Shown: in pieces, positions 1 to 7,593 of the stretch
Position numbering within the stretch: the stretch's first letter is position 1
Layout: every line of letters starts with the position of its first letter
Assembly: GCA_015486215.1 (NCBI GenBank)
Contig: WFSA01000202.1
Span: 1 to 34,605 of the forward strand
DNA: 34,605 nt
From: Anaerolineae bacterium
GTDB lineage: Bacteria > Chloroflexota > Anaerolineae > Promineifilales > Promineifilaceae
Direction of reading: 5' to 3'
Position numbers and translations under genes: made by a program
Notes under the pieces: generated by a model
Database searches by the model: none
What the model was told of the DNA's origin: nothing
What the model saw: the letters and a program-made list of their open reading frames with translations, nothing else

Positions 1-29
1 ATATCATCTAAGAACTTAGGCCAAGTTAT

Positions 30-152
30 ACTAGTACAGCACCAATCAAATATTGATGGATGGAGTAAAGGCTTTAGCCGATACAGGATCGACTAAAGCC
101 TCTACTCCTATTGAATTTTAATCCATCAATATAACATTGGTACTGTACTAGT
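30..152. repeat. Long imperfect palindrome (MITE-like)
   Basis: The outer arms ACTAGTACAGCACCAAT and ATTGGTACTGTACTAGT pair over 17 bp with one mismatch. Inside them TATTGATGGAT pairs with ATCCATCAATA, and then a 16-bp arm around GGCTTTAG pairs with one mismatch. The whole would fold into one long hairpin. I see no target duplication and no coding capacity. Directly after it (150-166) lies a fragment of the GTGCCTGTCACCTGAA repeat seen elsewhere in the window. The rest of 1-236 holds nothing else I recognise. Confidence 0.7.
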
Positions 153-236
153 GCCTGTCACCTGAACCTAGAAATCAGCAAAATCAGCGTCCAATTACGA
201 AGGCTGCAATCGCTCCTGCCGCATCTCTCCGCTTTT

Positions 237-264
237 TTGACAATTATCTAACCTTTGCTATACT
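237..264 (+). promoter_or_regulatory. Sigma70-type promoter of the tRNA cluster
   Basis: A perfect -35 box TTGACA (237-242) is followed after 16 bp by TATACT (259-264). TGC directly before it makes an extended -10. The expected start is near 271, about 23 bp before tRNA-Ser(UGA). This is the best promoter match in the window and fits a strongly expressed tRNA unit. Confidence 0.75.
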
Positions 265-293
265 CTCCGCCTGTGTTTGCGCCCTTCAGTAAT

Positions 294-384
<91 letters not shown>

Positions 385-441
385 CACACACTTAACAATG
401 AGTTGCCCCATCCGCCACTTTTATTAAAATGGATTGTGATT

Positions 442-528
442 GGGGAGGTGCCAGAGTGGACGATTGGGGCCGCCTGCTAAGCGGTTAATGGCTATAACCA
501 TTCATGGGTTCGAATCCCATCCTCCCCG
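442..528 (+). tRNA. tRNA-Ser (GCU anticodon)
   Basis: The acceptor stem GGGGAGG pairs with CCTCCCC. The anticodon loop CTGCTAA carries GCT, which reads AGC/AGU. The variable arm is long (type II, around 485-503) and the T-loop is GGTTCGAATCC. Unlike the preceding tRNA-Ser, CCA is not encoded (GCT follows). It is the second of three tRNAs in one likely transcript. Confidence 0.95.
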
Positions 529-589
529 CTAAATTGAAATGGGCGATCCGCCGAAACGGCCGTCGTACTCAGCATTTCAATTTCAACAC

Positions 590-663
590 GCGCCCTTAGC
601 TCAGTGGATTAGAGCGTCTGGCTACGAACCAGAAGGTCGGGGGTTCGAATCCCTCAGGGCGTA
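590..663 (+). tRNA. tRNA-Arg (ACG anticodon)
   Basis: This is a type-I tRNA of 74 nt. The D-arm contains TAGCTCAGTGGATTAGAGC, the anticodon stem TCTGG/CCAGA encloses CTACGAA (anticodon ACG, normally edited to ICG), and the T-arm is GGGGGTTCGAATCCC. The first acceptor pair is G-T. CCA is not encoded. The wobble A34 implies that a TadA deaminase exists elsewhere in the genome. Confidence 0.95.
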
Positions 664-666
664 CTT

Positions 667-705
667 AAAGAAGCGATTCCATTATGGGTCGCTTCTTTTC
701 GTTTG
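667..705 (+). terminator. Rho-independent terminator of the tRNA cluster
   Basis: AAAGAAGCGA (667-676) and TCGCTTCTTT (689-698) form a perfect 10-bp stem with a 12-nt loop. It sits four bases after tRNA-Arg and runs into a T-rich tail (TTTTCGTTTG). The 225 bases after it, up to ino1, hold one ACGGCCGT octamer (811-818) and no other feature I can support. Confidence 0.7.
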
Positions 706-930
706 TGTTGGCATTGATCAATTTTGTATTGATTCATGCCATAACGACTCCCCGTAACTGTCTCATTATCATGGGTTTTAATAGTTACAATTGATAACGT
801 TTACTTGGACACGGCCGTTTTTGATATTTCTCCTCAGCAGGAGTGATTTGTAAACCGCTTCTCGACTGAAATTCAACATGCGCCATATCCCAATTATTAT
901 GAATGCCAATCATTCCTGTGGAGGTGTATT

Positions 931-2028
931 TTGGCTGAAAAGAACAAAAAAGTAAGAGTTGCTATTATTGGTGTTGGTAACTGTGCCTCATCACTCGTAC
1001 AAGGTGTTGAGTATTATAAAAATGCGGCTGAGGATGAACAGATTCCTGGCCTTATGCACGCCCGTGTAGGCGGCTATCATGTCCATGATATTGAATTTAC
1101 CTGCGGCATTGACATTGATGTCGAAAAAGTCGGCAAAGATTTATCCGAAGCGATTTGGTCTGGGCAAAACAATACAATCAAATTTGCAGACGTTCCCCAT
1201 CTTAATGCCCCCGTCTATCGCGGCATGACGCATGATGGATTAGGGAAATACCTCAAACAGAAAATCACCCCTGCTCCTGGTCAAACCGCCCCCATCACCC
1301 AAATTCTGAAAGATACCAAAACGGATGTTGTTATCAGCTTCTTGCCCGTCGGCAGCGAAGATGCGACAAAATGGTATGTTGAACAAATTTTGAACGCTGG
1401 CTGCGGCATGGTGAACAGCATCCCCGTTTTCATCGCCAGTACGCCTTACTGGCAAGAACGCTTCCGCGAGAAAGGATTGCCCATCATTGGCGACGATATT
1501 AAAAGCCAAGTTGGAGCGACCATCGTTCACCGCGTATTGACCCGCCTGTTTGGGGATCGCGGCGTGAAGATGGAGCATACCAGCCAGTTGAATGTTGGCG
1601 GCAACATGGATTTCTACAATATGTTGGAGCGCGAACGGTTGGAAAGCAAGAAAATCAGCAAGACAAATTCGGTCACATCCCAATTGGATGAGCCGATGGA
1701 TGCTGATGACATCCACATCGGCCCCAGCGATTATGTGCCGTGGCTGACAGACCGTAAATGGGCGCATATCCGTTTGGAAGGACGTTCTTTCGGTGATGTG
1801 CCGTTGAATGTAGAATTGAAATTGGAAGTGTGGGACAGCCCCAATTCAGCTGGTGTAACCATTGATGCGATTCGCTGCGTCAAATTGGCATTGGATTATG
1901 GATTGTCCGGCCCAATTTATGGTCCTTCCAGCTATTTTATGAAGACACCGCCAGTCCAATTTACAGATGATATTTGCAAAGCAAAAACGGAACTGTTTAT
2001 TGAAACGGGTAATAATTCTAGTGAGTAA
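931..2028 (+). CDS. ino1: Inositol-3-phosphate synthase
   Basis: NAD-dependent myo-inositol-1-phosphate synthase (365 aa), which converts glucose 6-phosphate to inositol 3-phosphate. In such bacteria this feeds phosphatidylinositol-type lipids or soluble inositol solutes. Visible features are the N-terminal Rossmann motif [13 protein letters not shown] (about residues 10-22) and the catalytic block [14 protein letters not shown] (from about residue 188), whose Lys is the expected active-site residue. The [13 protein letters not shown] segment follows. Length and motifs match the compact archaeal/actinobacterial-type enzymes. The start is TTG at 931, chosen because GGAGGTG (920-926) sits six bases upstream and residue 2 onwards reads [13 protein letters not shown]. 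It stands alone, with no cognate phosphatase adjacent, although the HAD phosphatase at 2661 could act on a sugar or inositol phosphate (speculative). Confidence 0.93.
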   Translation: MAEKNKKVRVAIIGVGNCASSLVQGVEYYKNAAEDEQIPGLMHARVGGYHVHDIEFTCGIDIDVEKVGKDLSEAIWSGQNNTIKFADVPHLNAPVYRGMTHDGLGKYLKQKITPAPGQTAPITQILKDTKTDVVISFLPVGSEDATKWYVEQILNAGCGMVNSIPVFIASTPYWQERFREKGLPIIGDDIKSQVGATIVHRVLTRLFGDRGVKMEHTSQLNVGGNMDFYNMLERERLESKKISKTNSVTSQLDEPMDADDIHIGPSDYVPWLTDRKWAHIRLEGRSFGDVPLNVELKLEVWDSPNSAGVTIDAIRCVKLALDYGLSGPIYGPSSYFMKTPPVQFTDDICKAKTELFIETGNNSSE

Positions 2029-2118
2029 TTGATCATAGCGTGGTTCAATACGATAGCATTGAATATAGAAACCAATCCGCAAATTATATGGATTTTCACA
2101 GATCACCCCCTGAACAAT

Positions 2119-2257
2119 CTGTGTTAGTATCTTCTCAGTATTTCGGGGTGAGTACAGCTAATTAGGAAAAGAACGAATTTACTCGACTGACGTAAGTTGT
2201 CCCTTTCCTAATTAGCTGCACTCATGCCCCCAATTTTTTGAGGAGTTACCTGTGTTA
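2119..2257. mobile_element. MITE-like element, family A, with 8-bp target duplication
   Basis: The element body is 2127-2249. It starts GTATCTTCTCAG and ends GAGGAGTTAC, with long internal arms around GAGTACAGCTAATTAGGAAA and CCTAATTAGCTGCACTC. The body is flanked on both sides by CTGTGTTA (2119-2126 and 2250-2257), a perfect 8-bp target duplication. There is no ORF inside. A related copy in the other orientation lies at 6767-6888. Confidence 0.85.
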
Positions 2258-2310
2258 CATATATAATTTGCGGGCTGATTTTTAAGATTGAGCCGTTCTT
2301 TCGTCTTTAT

Positions 2311-2649
2311 ATGGAAAATCCAGCCGGCAGAGAGTGTCATTTTTATTATGCGGATTATCATCGCGGCAGTAATATACAGGAGTGTCGCCTGATCGCTAAT
2401 AATGCGGATTCTGCGCGGTGGAAGCCGACTGATTGCTCTGCCTGCCCTGTCCCCGATATTTTGCAAGCGAATAGCAGCCCGCATTTGGTGCTGGAGGGAG
2501 CTGTGGTTAAGGGCTTTTTTGGATTTAATAGACATATAACGGTATCTGCATTTTGTAGTGTGCATCTGATGGATGTGCCTACGCCGCAAGTTGGTTGTTC
2601 GCAATGTGCGTTTGAGAAGCCAGGGTTGCGGGAGTTGTTTGGGGAGTAG
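2311..2649 (+). CDS. Small Cys-rich conserved-looking protein
   Basis: A protein of 112 aa that I do not recognise as a named family. It has seven cysteines (9, 25, 42, 45, 82, 96, 99), including two CxxC pairs in DCSACPVPDI (41-50) and VGCSQCAF (95-102). That suggests a small metal-binding or redox-structural fold with no signal peptide or membrane segment. The spaced motifs CHFYYADYHRG and NIQECRL look constrained rather than random. It ends 11 bases before the HAD gene start and so is probably co-transcribed with it. ATG at 2311 is the only reasonable start, but no clear ribosome binding site precedes it. The MITE ending at 2249 lies just upstream. An opposite-strand reading frame overlaps it, and I consider that frame a shadow. 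Confidence 0.65.
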   Translation: MENPAGRECHFYYADYHRGSNIQECRLIANNADSARWKPTDCSACPVPDILQANSSPHLVLEGAVVKGFFGFNRHITVSAFCSVHLMDVPTPQVGCSQCAFEKPGLRELFGE

Positions 2650-2660
2650 AGAGTACGGCC

Positions 2661-3371
2661 GTGTTTCACACTATTCTTTTTGATTTAGATGACACCTTAC
2701 TGGGGGATTCATCGGAAGATTTTACGCCCTATTATCTTGAAGCGTTGGGCGCACATTTCGATCCTTTTACGGGCAAATCGCTGTTTTTACAGGGAGTGTC
2801 GGCTGGCGTAGAGGCGATGCTGATTGATGAGAGAACGGCCGTTTCTAATGCGGATGTGTTTTGGCACGCGCTGACAGAAGAGATCGGGCATAATTCTGCC
2901 GCTTTGAAAGTGGAAAGTTCGAACTTTTATCGTGATGTTTTTCCTCAATTGGAACCACATACAAAAAGAAATCCGACTACACTTAAGCTGATGCAATACT
3001 GTTTTGCACGCGGGTGGAAGGTTGCCATCGCTACAAATCCCGTCTATCCCCGCCCAGCGATTGAAGAGCGGTTACGTTGGGCAGGCGTGGCGGTGACGGC
3101 ATTTGCGTATGCGCGGGTGACAACGTATGAGAACTCAACGGCCGTTAAGCCCAATCCCCTCTATTATCAACAAATTCTACAAAAAATCGACAGCATTCCA
3201 GTTGGAACCCTTATGGTTGGCAACGATTGGGGGCATGATATTATGCCGACTGTTGAATTAGGATTATCTGCATATTGGATCAATGACGGCAAGACAGACC
3301 CGCCCGATCCTGATTTAATCGTCGGCTGCGGCACATTGGATATGTTTTTCGAGTATATTCAGCGTGTATAA
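2661..3371 (+). CDS. HAD-superfamily hydrolase (phosphatase)
   Basis: A cytoplasmic HAD phosphohydrolase of 236 aa. Motif I is LFDLDDTLLG (residues 6-15; nucleophile Asp8, acid/base Asp10). Motif II is the Thr in VAIATNPVYPR (about 121). The motif III Lys is in AVKPNPLYY (about 161), and motif IV is the acidic pair in VGNDWGHDI (about 185-193). A helical cap between motifs I and II fits the subfamily I type. The substrate cannot be told from sequence. The start is GTG at 2661, whose first two bases are the last two of an ACGGCCGT palindrome (2655-2662). It follows the Cys-rich gene by 11 bases, so the two probably form an operon. Confidence 0.88.
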   Translation: MFHTILFDLDDTLLGDSSEDFTPYYLEALGAHFDPFTGKSLFLQGVSAGVEAMLIDERTAVSNADVFWHALTEEIGHNSAALKVESSNFYRDVFPQLEPHTKRNPTTLKLMQYCFARGWKVAIATNPVYPRPAIEERLRWAGVAVTAFAYARVTTYENSTAVKPNPLYYQQILQKIDSIPVGTLMVGNDWGHDIMPTVELGLSAYWINDGKTDPPDPDLIVGCGTLDMFFEYIQRV

Positions 3372-3405
3372 CTTAATATAAAAATAGAACGCGGATGCTT
3401 CGTAC

Positions 3406-3665
3406 GCGGATTATGCTAGGGCGATTGCAACCTCGCCTTAATTCGTTTTCGTTTTCGTGATCGAAAATCGAAAAAACCGATCACAAAATACGCTCACGAC
3501 AATCATAACGTATAAATTCCCCGCAATTCACATGTTATGTCAATTGCGGATCTGCTAAAAACGGTGTAAATTTGGAATTTAACGGTGCGATTTGGAGGTT
3601 GCAATCGCCCTACGGATTATGCGGATAAACGCGGGTTTTCTTTTTTTTATCCGTATAATCCGCGT
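3406..3665. repeat. Palindromic repeat that received a MITE insertion
   Basis: Removing the element at 3417-3612 joins CGCGGATTATGCGGATAAA, which pairs with TTTATCCGTATAATCCGCG (3647-3665). The pre-insertion sequence was therefore itself a hairpin-forming repeat with a short loop. Related words (CGCAGATTTCGCAGATT-like) appear at 21912-21940, 25969-25995 and 29230-29294. Confidence 0.6.
3407..3622. mobile_element. MITE-like element, family F, with 10-bp target duplication
   Basis: The body 3417-3612 has perfect 18-bp terminal inverted repeats: TAGGGCGATTGCAACCTC at the left and its reverse complement at 3595-3612. CGGATTATGC flanks it on both sides (3407-3416 and 3613-3622), a 10-bp target duplication. 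The inside is AT-rich with short palindromes and has no ORF. A lone end of the same type (GGTTGCAATCGCCCTG) lies at 26341-26356. Confidence 0.85.
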
Positions 3666-3687
3666 TATTTTGTAATGGTGATCAGAT

Positions 3688-4227
3688 TCACGAAAGGGAG
3701 TTTATCAAGGGCAGAGCAATATCTGTCCGCATCTGCAACGCATCTTTTCCCGCTTCTTGCCATAAACGAGCGGCAATATCGCCGAATGGCTCGCCTGTTT
3801 CAGGATGGAGTGTATCGGGGATAAGGTCGGCGAGGGGGACGGTGACGTGGGGGTATTTGAGCAGATCAGGGTCGGGAAGGTGGCGCAAACGGCCGTCACA
3901 CCCCTTATACTCCATCATTTTCTCGTTAAACAGCACAATATCAATATCAATCGTCCGTTTTACATTTTTATCCGTTTGCCGTTTACGGCGTAACCCTTGT
4001 TCGATCTCATCAATGATGCCGCATTTGATTTCGCCAGCGGGAAGCGGTGTGTCAAGGCAGACGACGATATTAAAAAAGGTTGGCTGATTGGTGAGGAGGA
4101 CGGGGAGCGTTTCGTAAAGGGGGGAAACGGCCGTGATGTGGCAGCATTTCATCAATGCTCGAATCGCATCGACGATATTTTTCTCTTTCTCTATATTAGA
4201 GCCTAATAGCAGATAGACGGTGTTCAT
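3688..4227 (-). CDS. folK: 2-amino-4-hydroxy-6-hydroxymethyldihydropteridine diphosphokinase (HPPK)
   Basis: A folate-pathway kinase (179 aa) that transfers pyrophosphate from ATP to 6-hydroxymethyl-dihydropterin. The N-terminus VYLLLGSNI (4-12) is the family start motif, VSPLYETLPV (34-43) follows, and RTIDIDIVLFN (91-101) carries the Mg-binding Asp pair of the RxxDxD signature. HLPDPDLLKYPHVTVPLADLIP is the usual C-terminal core. The length is typical for HPPK (160-180 aa). Its ATG overlaps the end of folB by 4 bases (ATGA), which shows translational coupling. No folP is next to it. Downstream is only the repeat block 3406-3665. Confidence 0.95.
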   Translation of the reverse strand: MNTVYLLLGSNIEKEKNIVDAIRALMKCCHITAVSPLYETLPVLLTNQPTFFNIVVCLDTPLPAGEIKCGIIDEIEQGLRRKRQTDKNVKRTIDIDIVLFNEKMMEYKGCDGRLRHLPDPDLLKYPHVTVPLADLIPDTLHPETGEPFGDIAARLWQEAGKDALQMRTDIALPLINSLS

Positions 4228-4589
4228 TCAAAATCCTCTCGCGTGCGTTCAATCTCCACGCCAACAGTATCAGTAAAAGGAAGTACATCCGGCTTTTCAA
4301 CACGAATAAGCAGGCGGGAAACTGTTTCGTTCTCGACTATAATGATCCGCGCTAAATCTTCTACCAGCCGCTCTACCAGCAGATCGCTGCCCGTCTCAAT
4401 CCGTTCAAGGATACGTTTGCTGATTGTGCCGTAGTTGACGGCATCGGCAATATCGTCAGAACGTGCCGCCGCCCGTGTATCGGCAAAGATCGCCACATTG
4501 ACGATGATTGTCTGCTTATTTACCCGCTCATCGGGATCGATCCCAATAATGCCATAGGCCCGCAAATTCTTGATTATTATTTTGTCCAT
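4224..4589 (-). CDS. folB: Dihydroneopterin aldolase
   Basis: The enzyme (121 aa) cleaves 7,8-dihydroneopterin to 6-hydroxymethyl-dihydropterin and glycolaldehyde, the step before FolK. It starts MDKIIIKNLRAYGIIGIDPDER with the conserved Glu at 21. It keeps the NYGTISKRI segment (52-60), LVERLVEDLA (71-80) and the C-terminal Lys of VEKP (97-100). The length is that of a single-domain FolB (about 120 aa). It is the first gene of a two-gene folB-folK operon. The region upstream (4590-4713) contains only two repeats. Confidence 0.95.
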   Translation of the reverse strand: MDKIIIKNLRAYGIIGIDPDERVNKQTIIVNVAIFADTRAAARSDDIADAVNYGTISKRILERIETGSDLLVERLVEDLARIIIVENETVSRLLIRVEKPDVLPFTDTVGVEIERTREDFE

Positions 4590-4625
4590 AAGCGAGTTCC
4601 TCTTCTGAAAATCCTAGATTTTCAG

Positions 4626-4713
4626 GTGACTGGCACTCGGCAAGTGCCAGTCACTTTTAGTTTAGGAATGACAATTTGAAGTTCTGCAAGTTATTAAATT
4701 CTCGTTCCTTAAC
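4626..4713. repeat. Hairpin repeat (family D core) followed by a family E fragment
   Basis: GTGACTGGCACT (4626-4637) and AGTGCCAGTCAC (4643-4654) form a perfect 12-bp stem with a 5-nt loop. It has the same core as hairpins at 8710-8754, 14285-14317, 26456-26553 and 28350-28447. From about 4660 follows TAGGAATGACAATTTGAAG up to CTCGTTCCTTA, one half of the family E palindrome that is complete at 33304-33426. On the minus strand no T-run follows the hairpin, so I do not call it a terminator. Confidence 0.65.
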
Positions 4714-6723
4714 TTATAGGTAGTAGCCGTGCAACCCCAAGATGATGAGGTAGCCGACGGCCGTTATCACCAGCAGTACATAATGCACCCGCTCCCATAA
4801 AGGCTGCCCTTTATCACGCCAGAGAGAAACGGCCGTTACACCCATCCCGCCCGCAATTAAGATCAACAGCCACGGAATAATCAGAAAGACGCGCACAAAA
4901 TTGGGGGCAGCATTAACACCAATTGCCGAGATATTATTCATAAACAGCGTGACAATACCGTAAGTCACACCAGTCACAAACAGCATCGCCAATATCGCAA
5001 AGAGGGAGAGCAATTTTCTGGCTCTTTTACGTAGCCGCTTTTGCTCAGGCTGCCATTCAAACGAGATATGCCGCAAACGGCGGATAATACCGGCTGTCGG
5101 CCATATGCCCAAAAATGTGAAAATAATAAAGCCCAAAAGTAATGCCGCCGCCCCAAGTTGGAGTATAAACGGCGTTCCCATCTGATTGATCAGGGCGATA
5201 ATTGGCAAGGTGACGGAATCAGCAGGGACAACATCATCCCGCCGATCACCATCCATCAAGCATCTGCTGTCTGGCTCAGTGGCAGGATCGTTCAGAAATT
5301 CAAGTGTAATCTGATTAATACAGTCGTCGCCAAACGCTGTGCCATGACTAGAAATGGGGTCAACAATTTGGTACGCCTGCGTCAATGTTTTGGCCGCTTC
5401 TTCGGCAAAGGGAGCGGGAGTGACGGGATCGTATGCACCTGACAGTAATAAGGTCGGCACGTCACTGTGGACGGCATCATCTATGCTGTCGGGCAGCGTT
5501 TCCACCTGCCAGATGGCACAAAGGTCGATATATGATTCTAAATCTTCGACGACTGTTTCTGCGATGCGCGGACGCAGCCCGTCAAGCGATACACTTTGAG
5601 GGTCAAAATCAGCGTCTTCGCTGCAAATGACTGAATAATACATCCCTTCGGCAAAGGTGTGATCGAAGCTGAACAGCGACATATATTGCTCAACTGTGGT
5701 GAGATCGCCATCTTCAATATCAGCTACGATACGCGGAAATAGGTTGAACGGTTGGGAGAGGTAGAAAGATTGGAAGAGGAATTCCATCAAGCCAGTGCCG
5801 TCGAGAGCGGTAACGGCCGTTTCTCCCGTCTCCGCATCTGTCAAATGCAATGTCGGCGGCTCCTCATCCAATTTATCGGCTAATGCAAACACCCGCTTCT
5901 CCAAGTCAGGATACTCTTCCGAGCAGGCAGGGTCGTCATTGCAAGCGGCGAACAACTTGTCATAAAGGGTGTTAGCACTGTGCGGTACTTCAAGAATAAA
6001 GTTGATATTGGGCGGCACGACTCCATCCAGCACCACAGAGCGCAATCGCTCTGGATGTTGACGCATCAGATGCAAGCCAAGCAATGTGCCGTAGGAAACA
6101 CCGTAAAAATTATACGTTTCATACCCCAATGCTTGCCGAATTGCTTCCACATCATTCGCATTTTCAACGGAGTTGTACGCCGATAAATTGATCCCTTCCC
6201 CGACCAATCGATCATGGCAGGCACGAACTTGATCAAATCCCAATTCTTCAATCTCATCATCGCTCATCCCTTCGGTGTCTACGCTTTCTACTGTTTCGGG
6301 ACACATCAAATTAGGCTCAGTTGACAGCGTGCCGCGCTGATTAAAGATAACGAGGTCTCGATCTTCGGCGATGATGCCATTTCCAGCCGTGAAGGGGAAA
6401 ATATCCAAACTAGAGCCGCCCGGCCCTCCCTGCGCCATAAAGAGCGGATCGGGATGGGGGGATGGGGAAGCCGCTTTTTTGATGGCGACGGGCAGACGGA
6501 TGGTCGCGCCGTCTGGTTCGGCGTGAACTTCTGGCACGATGACGTAACCGCACTCATATCCTTCATCTTCAGGAGTCGAATCTATAAGATCGATGAGGCT
6601 GGTTTCAAAAAAATCACATGCGGACGGCTCAAATCTGTAGGGGCTGGAATCGGATTGGGCATGGGTGGAACGGCCGTTTGCCAGCAGGATCAAAAGGATA
6701 AGCAGGGGGATATATTTTTTCAT
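4714..6723 (-). CDS. Secreted/membrane-tethered alpha/beta hydrolase (TAP-like peptidase) with a C-terminal membrane domain
   Basis: A serine hydrolase of 669 aa. It has an N-terminal signal segment (1-23, ending in HAQ), the oxyanion motif QGGPGGSS (98-105) and the nucleophile elbow GVSYG (Ser210). The TAP-like C-terminal part of the hydrolase holds LLLSGAYDPVTP (Asp432) and SSHGTAFGDDC (His460). This is the full triad of prolyl-aminopeptidase/tripeptidyl-aminopeptidase-like enzymes. Unusually, residues 519-667 add four predicted membrane helices (about 519-542, 572-594, 610-634, 647-667), so the catalytic domain would sit outside the cell, tethered at its C-terminus. Typical family members end shortly after the His. 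It is transcribed alone. A family A MITE lies upstream (6767-6888). The substrate is probably short peptides or esters (inference). Confidence 0.88.
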   Translation of the reverse strand: MKKYIPLLILLILLANGRSTHAQSDSSPYRFEPSACDFFETSLIDLIDSTPEDEGYECGYVIVPEVHAEPDGATIRLPVAIKKAASPSPHPDPLFMAQGGPGGSSLDIFPFTAGNGIIAEDRDLVIFNQRGTLSTEPNLMCPETVESVDTEGMSDDEIEELGFDQVRACHDRLVGEGINLSAYNSVENANDVEAIRQALGYETYNFYGVSYGTLLGLHLMRQHPERLRSVVLDGVVPPNINFILEVPHSANTLYDKLFAACNDDPACSEEYPDLEKRVFALADKLDEEPPTLHLTDAETGETAVTALDGTGLMEFLFQSFYLSQPFNLFPRIVADIEDGDLTTVEQYMSLFSFDHTFAEGMYYSVICSEDADFDPQSVSLDGLRPRIAETVVEDLESYIDLCAIWQVETLPDSIDDAVHSDVPTLLLSGAYDPVTPAPFAEEAAKTLTQAYQIVDPISSHGTAFGDDCINQITLEFLNDPATEPDSRCLMDGDRRDDVVPADSVTLPIIALINQMGTPFILQLGAAALLLGFIIFTFLGIWPTAGIIRRLRHISFEWQPEQKRLRKRARKLLSLFAILAMLFVTGVTYGIVTLFMNNISAIGVNAAPNFVRVFLIIPWLLILIAGGMGVTAVSLWRDKGQPLWERVHYVLLVITAVGYLIILGLHGYYL

Positions 6724-6758
6724 AAATTTTTTGGGGCAAACAATTTGCGTTCTTAGAG

Positions 6759-6896
6759 GAATTTGGGTATCTTCTCAAAAAATTGAGGGCATGAGTACAG
6801 CAGGTTTGGAAAAGAACAGATTGACTCAACTGACGCAATTTGTTCCTTCTTAATTTGTTGTACTCACCCCGAAATATCGAGATATTACGAATTTGG
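6759..6896. mobile_element. MITE-like element, family A, with 8-bp target duplication
   Basis: The body 6767-6888 runs from GTATCTTCTCAAAAAATTG to CCCGAAATATCGAGATATTAC. Both sides carry GAATTTGG (6759-6766 and 6889-6896). It is the inverted relative of 2127-2249, sharing ends and the GAGTACAGC and TTGTTGTACTCACCCCG segments. The remaining bases to 7000 contain a GGGTGACCCAGCGGGTCCGC repeat remnant (from 6914) and nothing coding. Confidence 0.85.
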
Positions 6897-7000
6897 CATA
6901 ATTCAACTGTCGGGTGACCCAGCGGGTCCGCCCCTACAGGGGGGGTGAATAGGCCGTGTCGAAAATTGAAACAATCCCCTGAAAACGTTGACCGATATTG

Positions 7001-7459
7001 TTATTGTTCTTCCCAGACATTGACAATACTTACTTGATTCTCATAAGTAGGAAGTTGGAAATTTTCACTCATACTTAGTAGTTTATGTCCTTCCGGGTTA
7101 TCGTACAGTAGCCACCTGAACGGCCCTGTATCAAAGTCATCATTAGCCACCCACCAGCGGCTGCCCCCGCGATCAACATATCCACGCCACCCCATCACAT
7201 CATGCCAATGCCCTTCCCCATCCAGCCATTGCACAACAGACCATAATTCAGTCGCATGAAAGTCGTCTTGCCTATCCATCTCAATATACGCCCCTTTTTG
7301 TATGCCATGAGACGGCACAGGGGTAGGGATCATTGTCGGGGTAGGGACTGGTCTGGGCGGTAATGCCTGCGCTGGTTTGGCGGCTGGCAAGATCATCGTC
7401 ACGCCTAAAAAAACAGCTATAAAAAAGGGTAGAACGGTTGCTTTATATATATGTTCCAT
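7001..7459 (-). CDS. Small secreted protein of unknown function
   Basis: A 152-aa protein I do not recognise. A hydrophobic N-terminal segment (about 8-26, followed by PAQA) indicates export with probable signal cleavage. A Pro-rich linker of PTPT/PTPVP type follows (about 34-49). The mature part is small, Trp-rich (WSVVQWLDGEGHWHDVMGW, RWWVANDDF, FRWLLYD) and acidic, like an extracellular SH3-like or carbohydrate-contacting domain, but that is only a resemblance. The start is well supported by GGAGG six bases upstream of ATG. It is the last gene of the minus-strand exopolysaccharide region, 134 bases after the GT4 gene, and may have its own promoter. Confidence 0.7.
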   Translation of the reverse strand: MEHIYKATVLPFFIAVFLGVTMILPAAKPAQALPPRPVPTPTMIPTPVPSHGIQKGAYIEMDRQDDFHATELWSVVQWLDGEGHWHDVMGWRGYVDRGGSRWWVANDDFDTGPFRWLLYDNPEGHKLLSMSENFQLPTYENQVSIVNVWEEQ

Positions 7460-7593
7460 TATTTTCCTCCGCGAATGTATTCACTTCTTCGTTAATTGAT
7501 AGCAGAATTGTTCGTCAGCGGTTACCGTACCCGTTTAATCTGCATAAAAGGGGGCAGTATAATGATCTCTTAACCTATGTTTACACGCATTGA

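Noticed and set aside
539-757. Plus-strand open frame of 72 codons across tRNA-Arg
   Set aside because: It runs through the tRNA gene and its terminator; the coding look is accidental.
872-900. ino1 promoter TTCAAC-17-TATTAT
   Set aside because: The -35 matches only three of six bases in an AT-rich region; not enough to list as a feature.
1240-1767. Long minus-strand open frame inside ino1
   Set aside because: It is antisense to a well-conserved gene and its translation has no recognisable motif; a codon-usage shadow.
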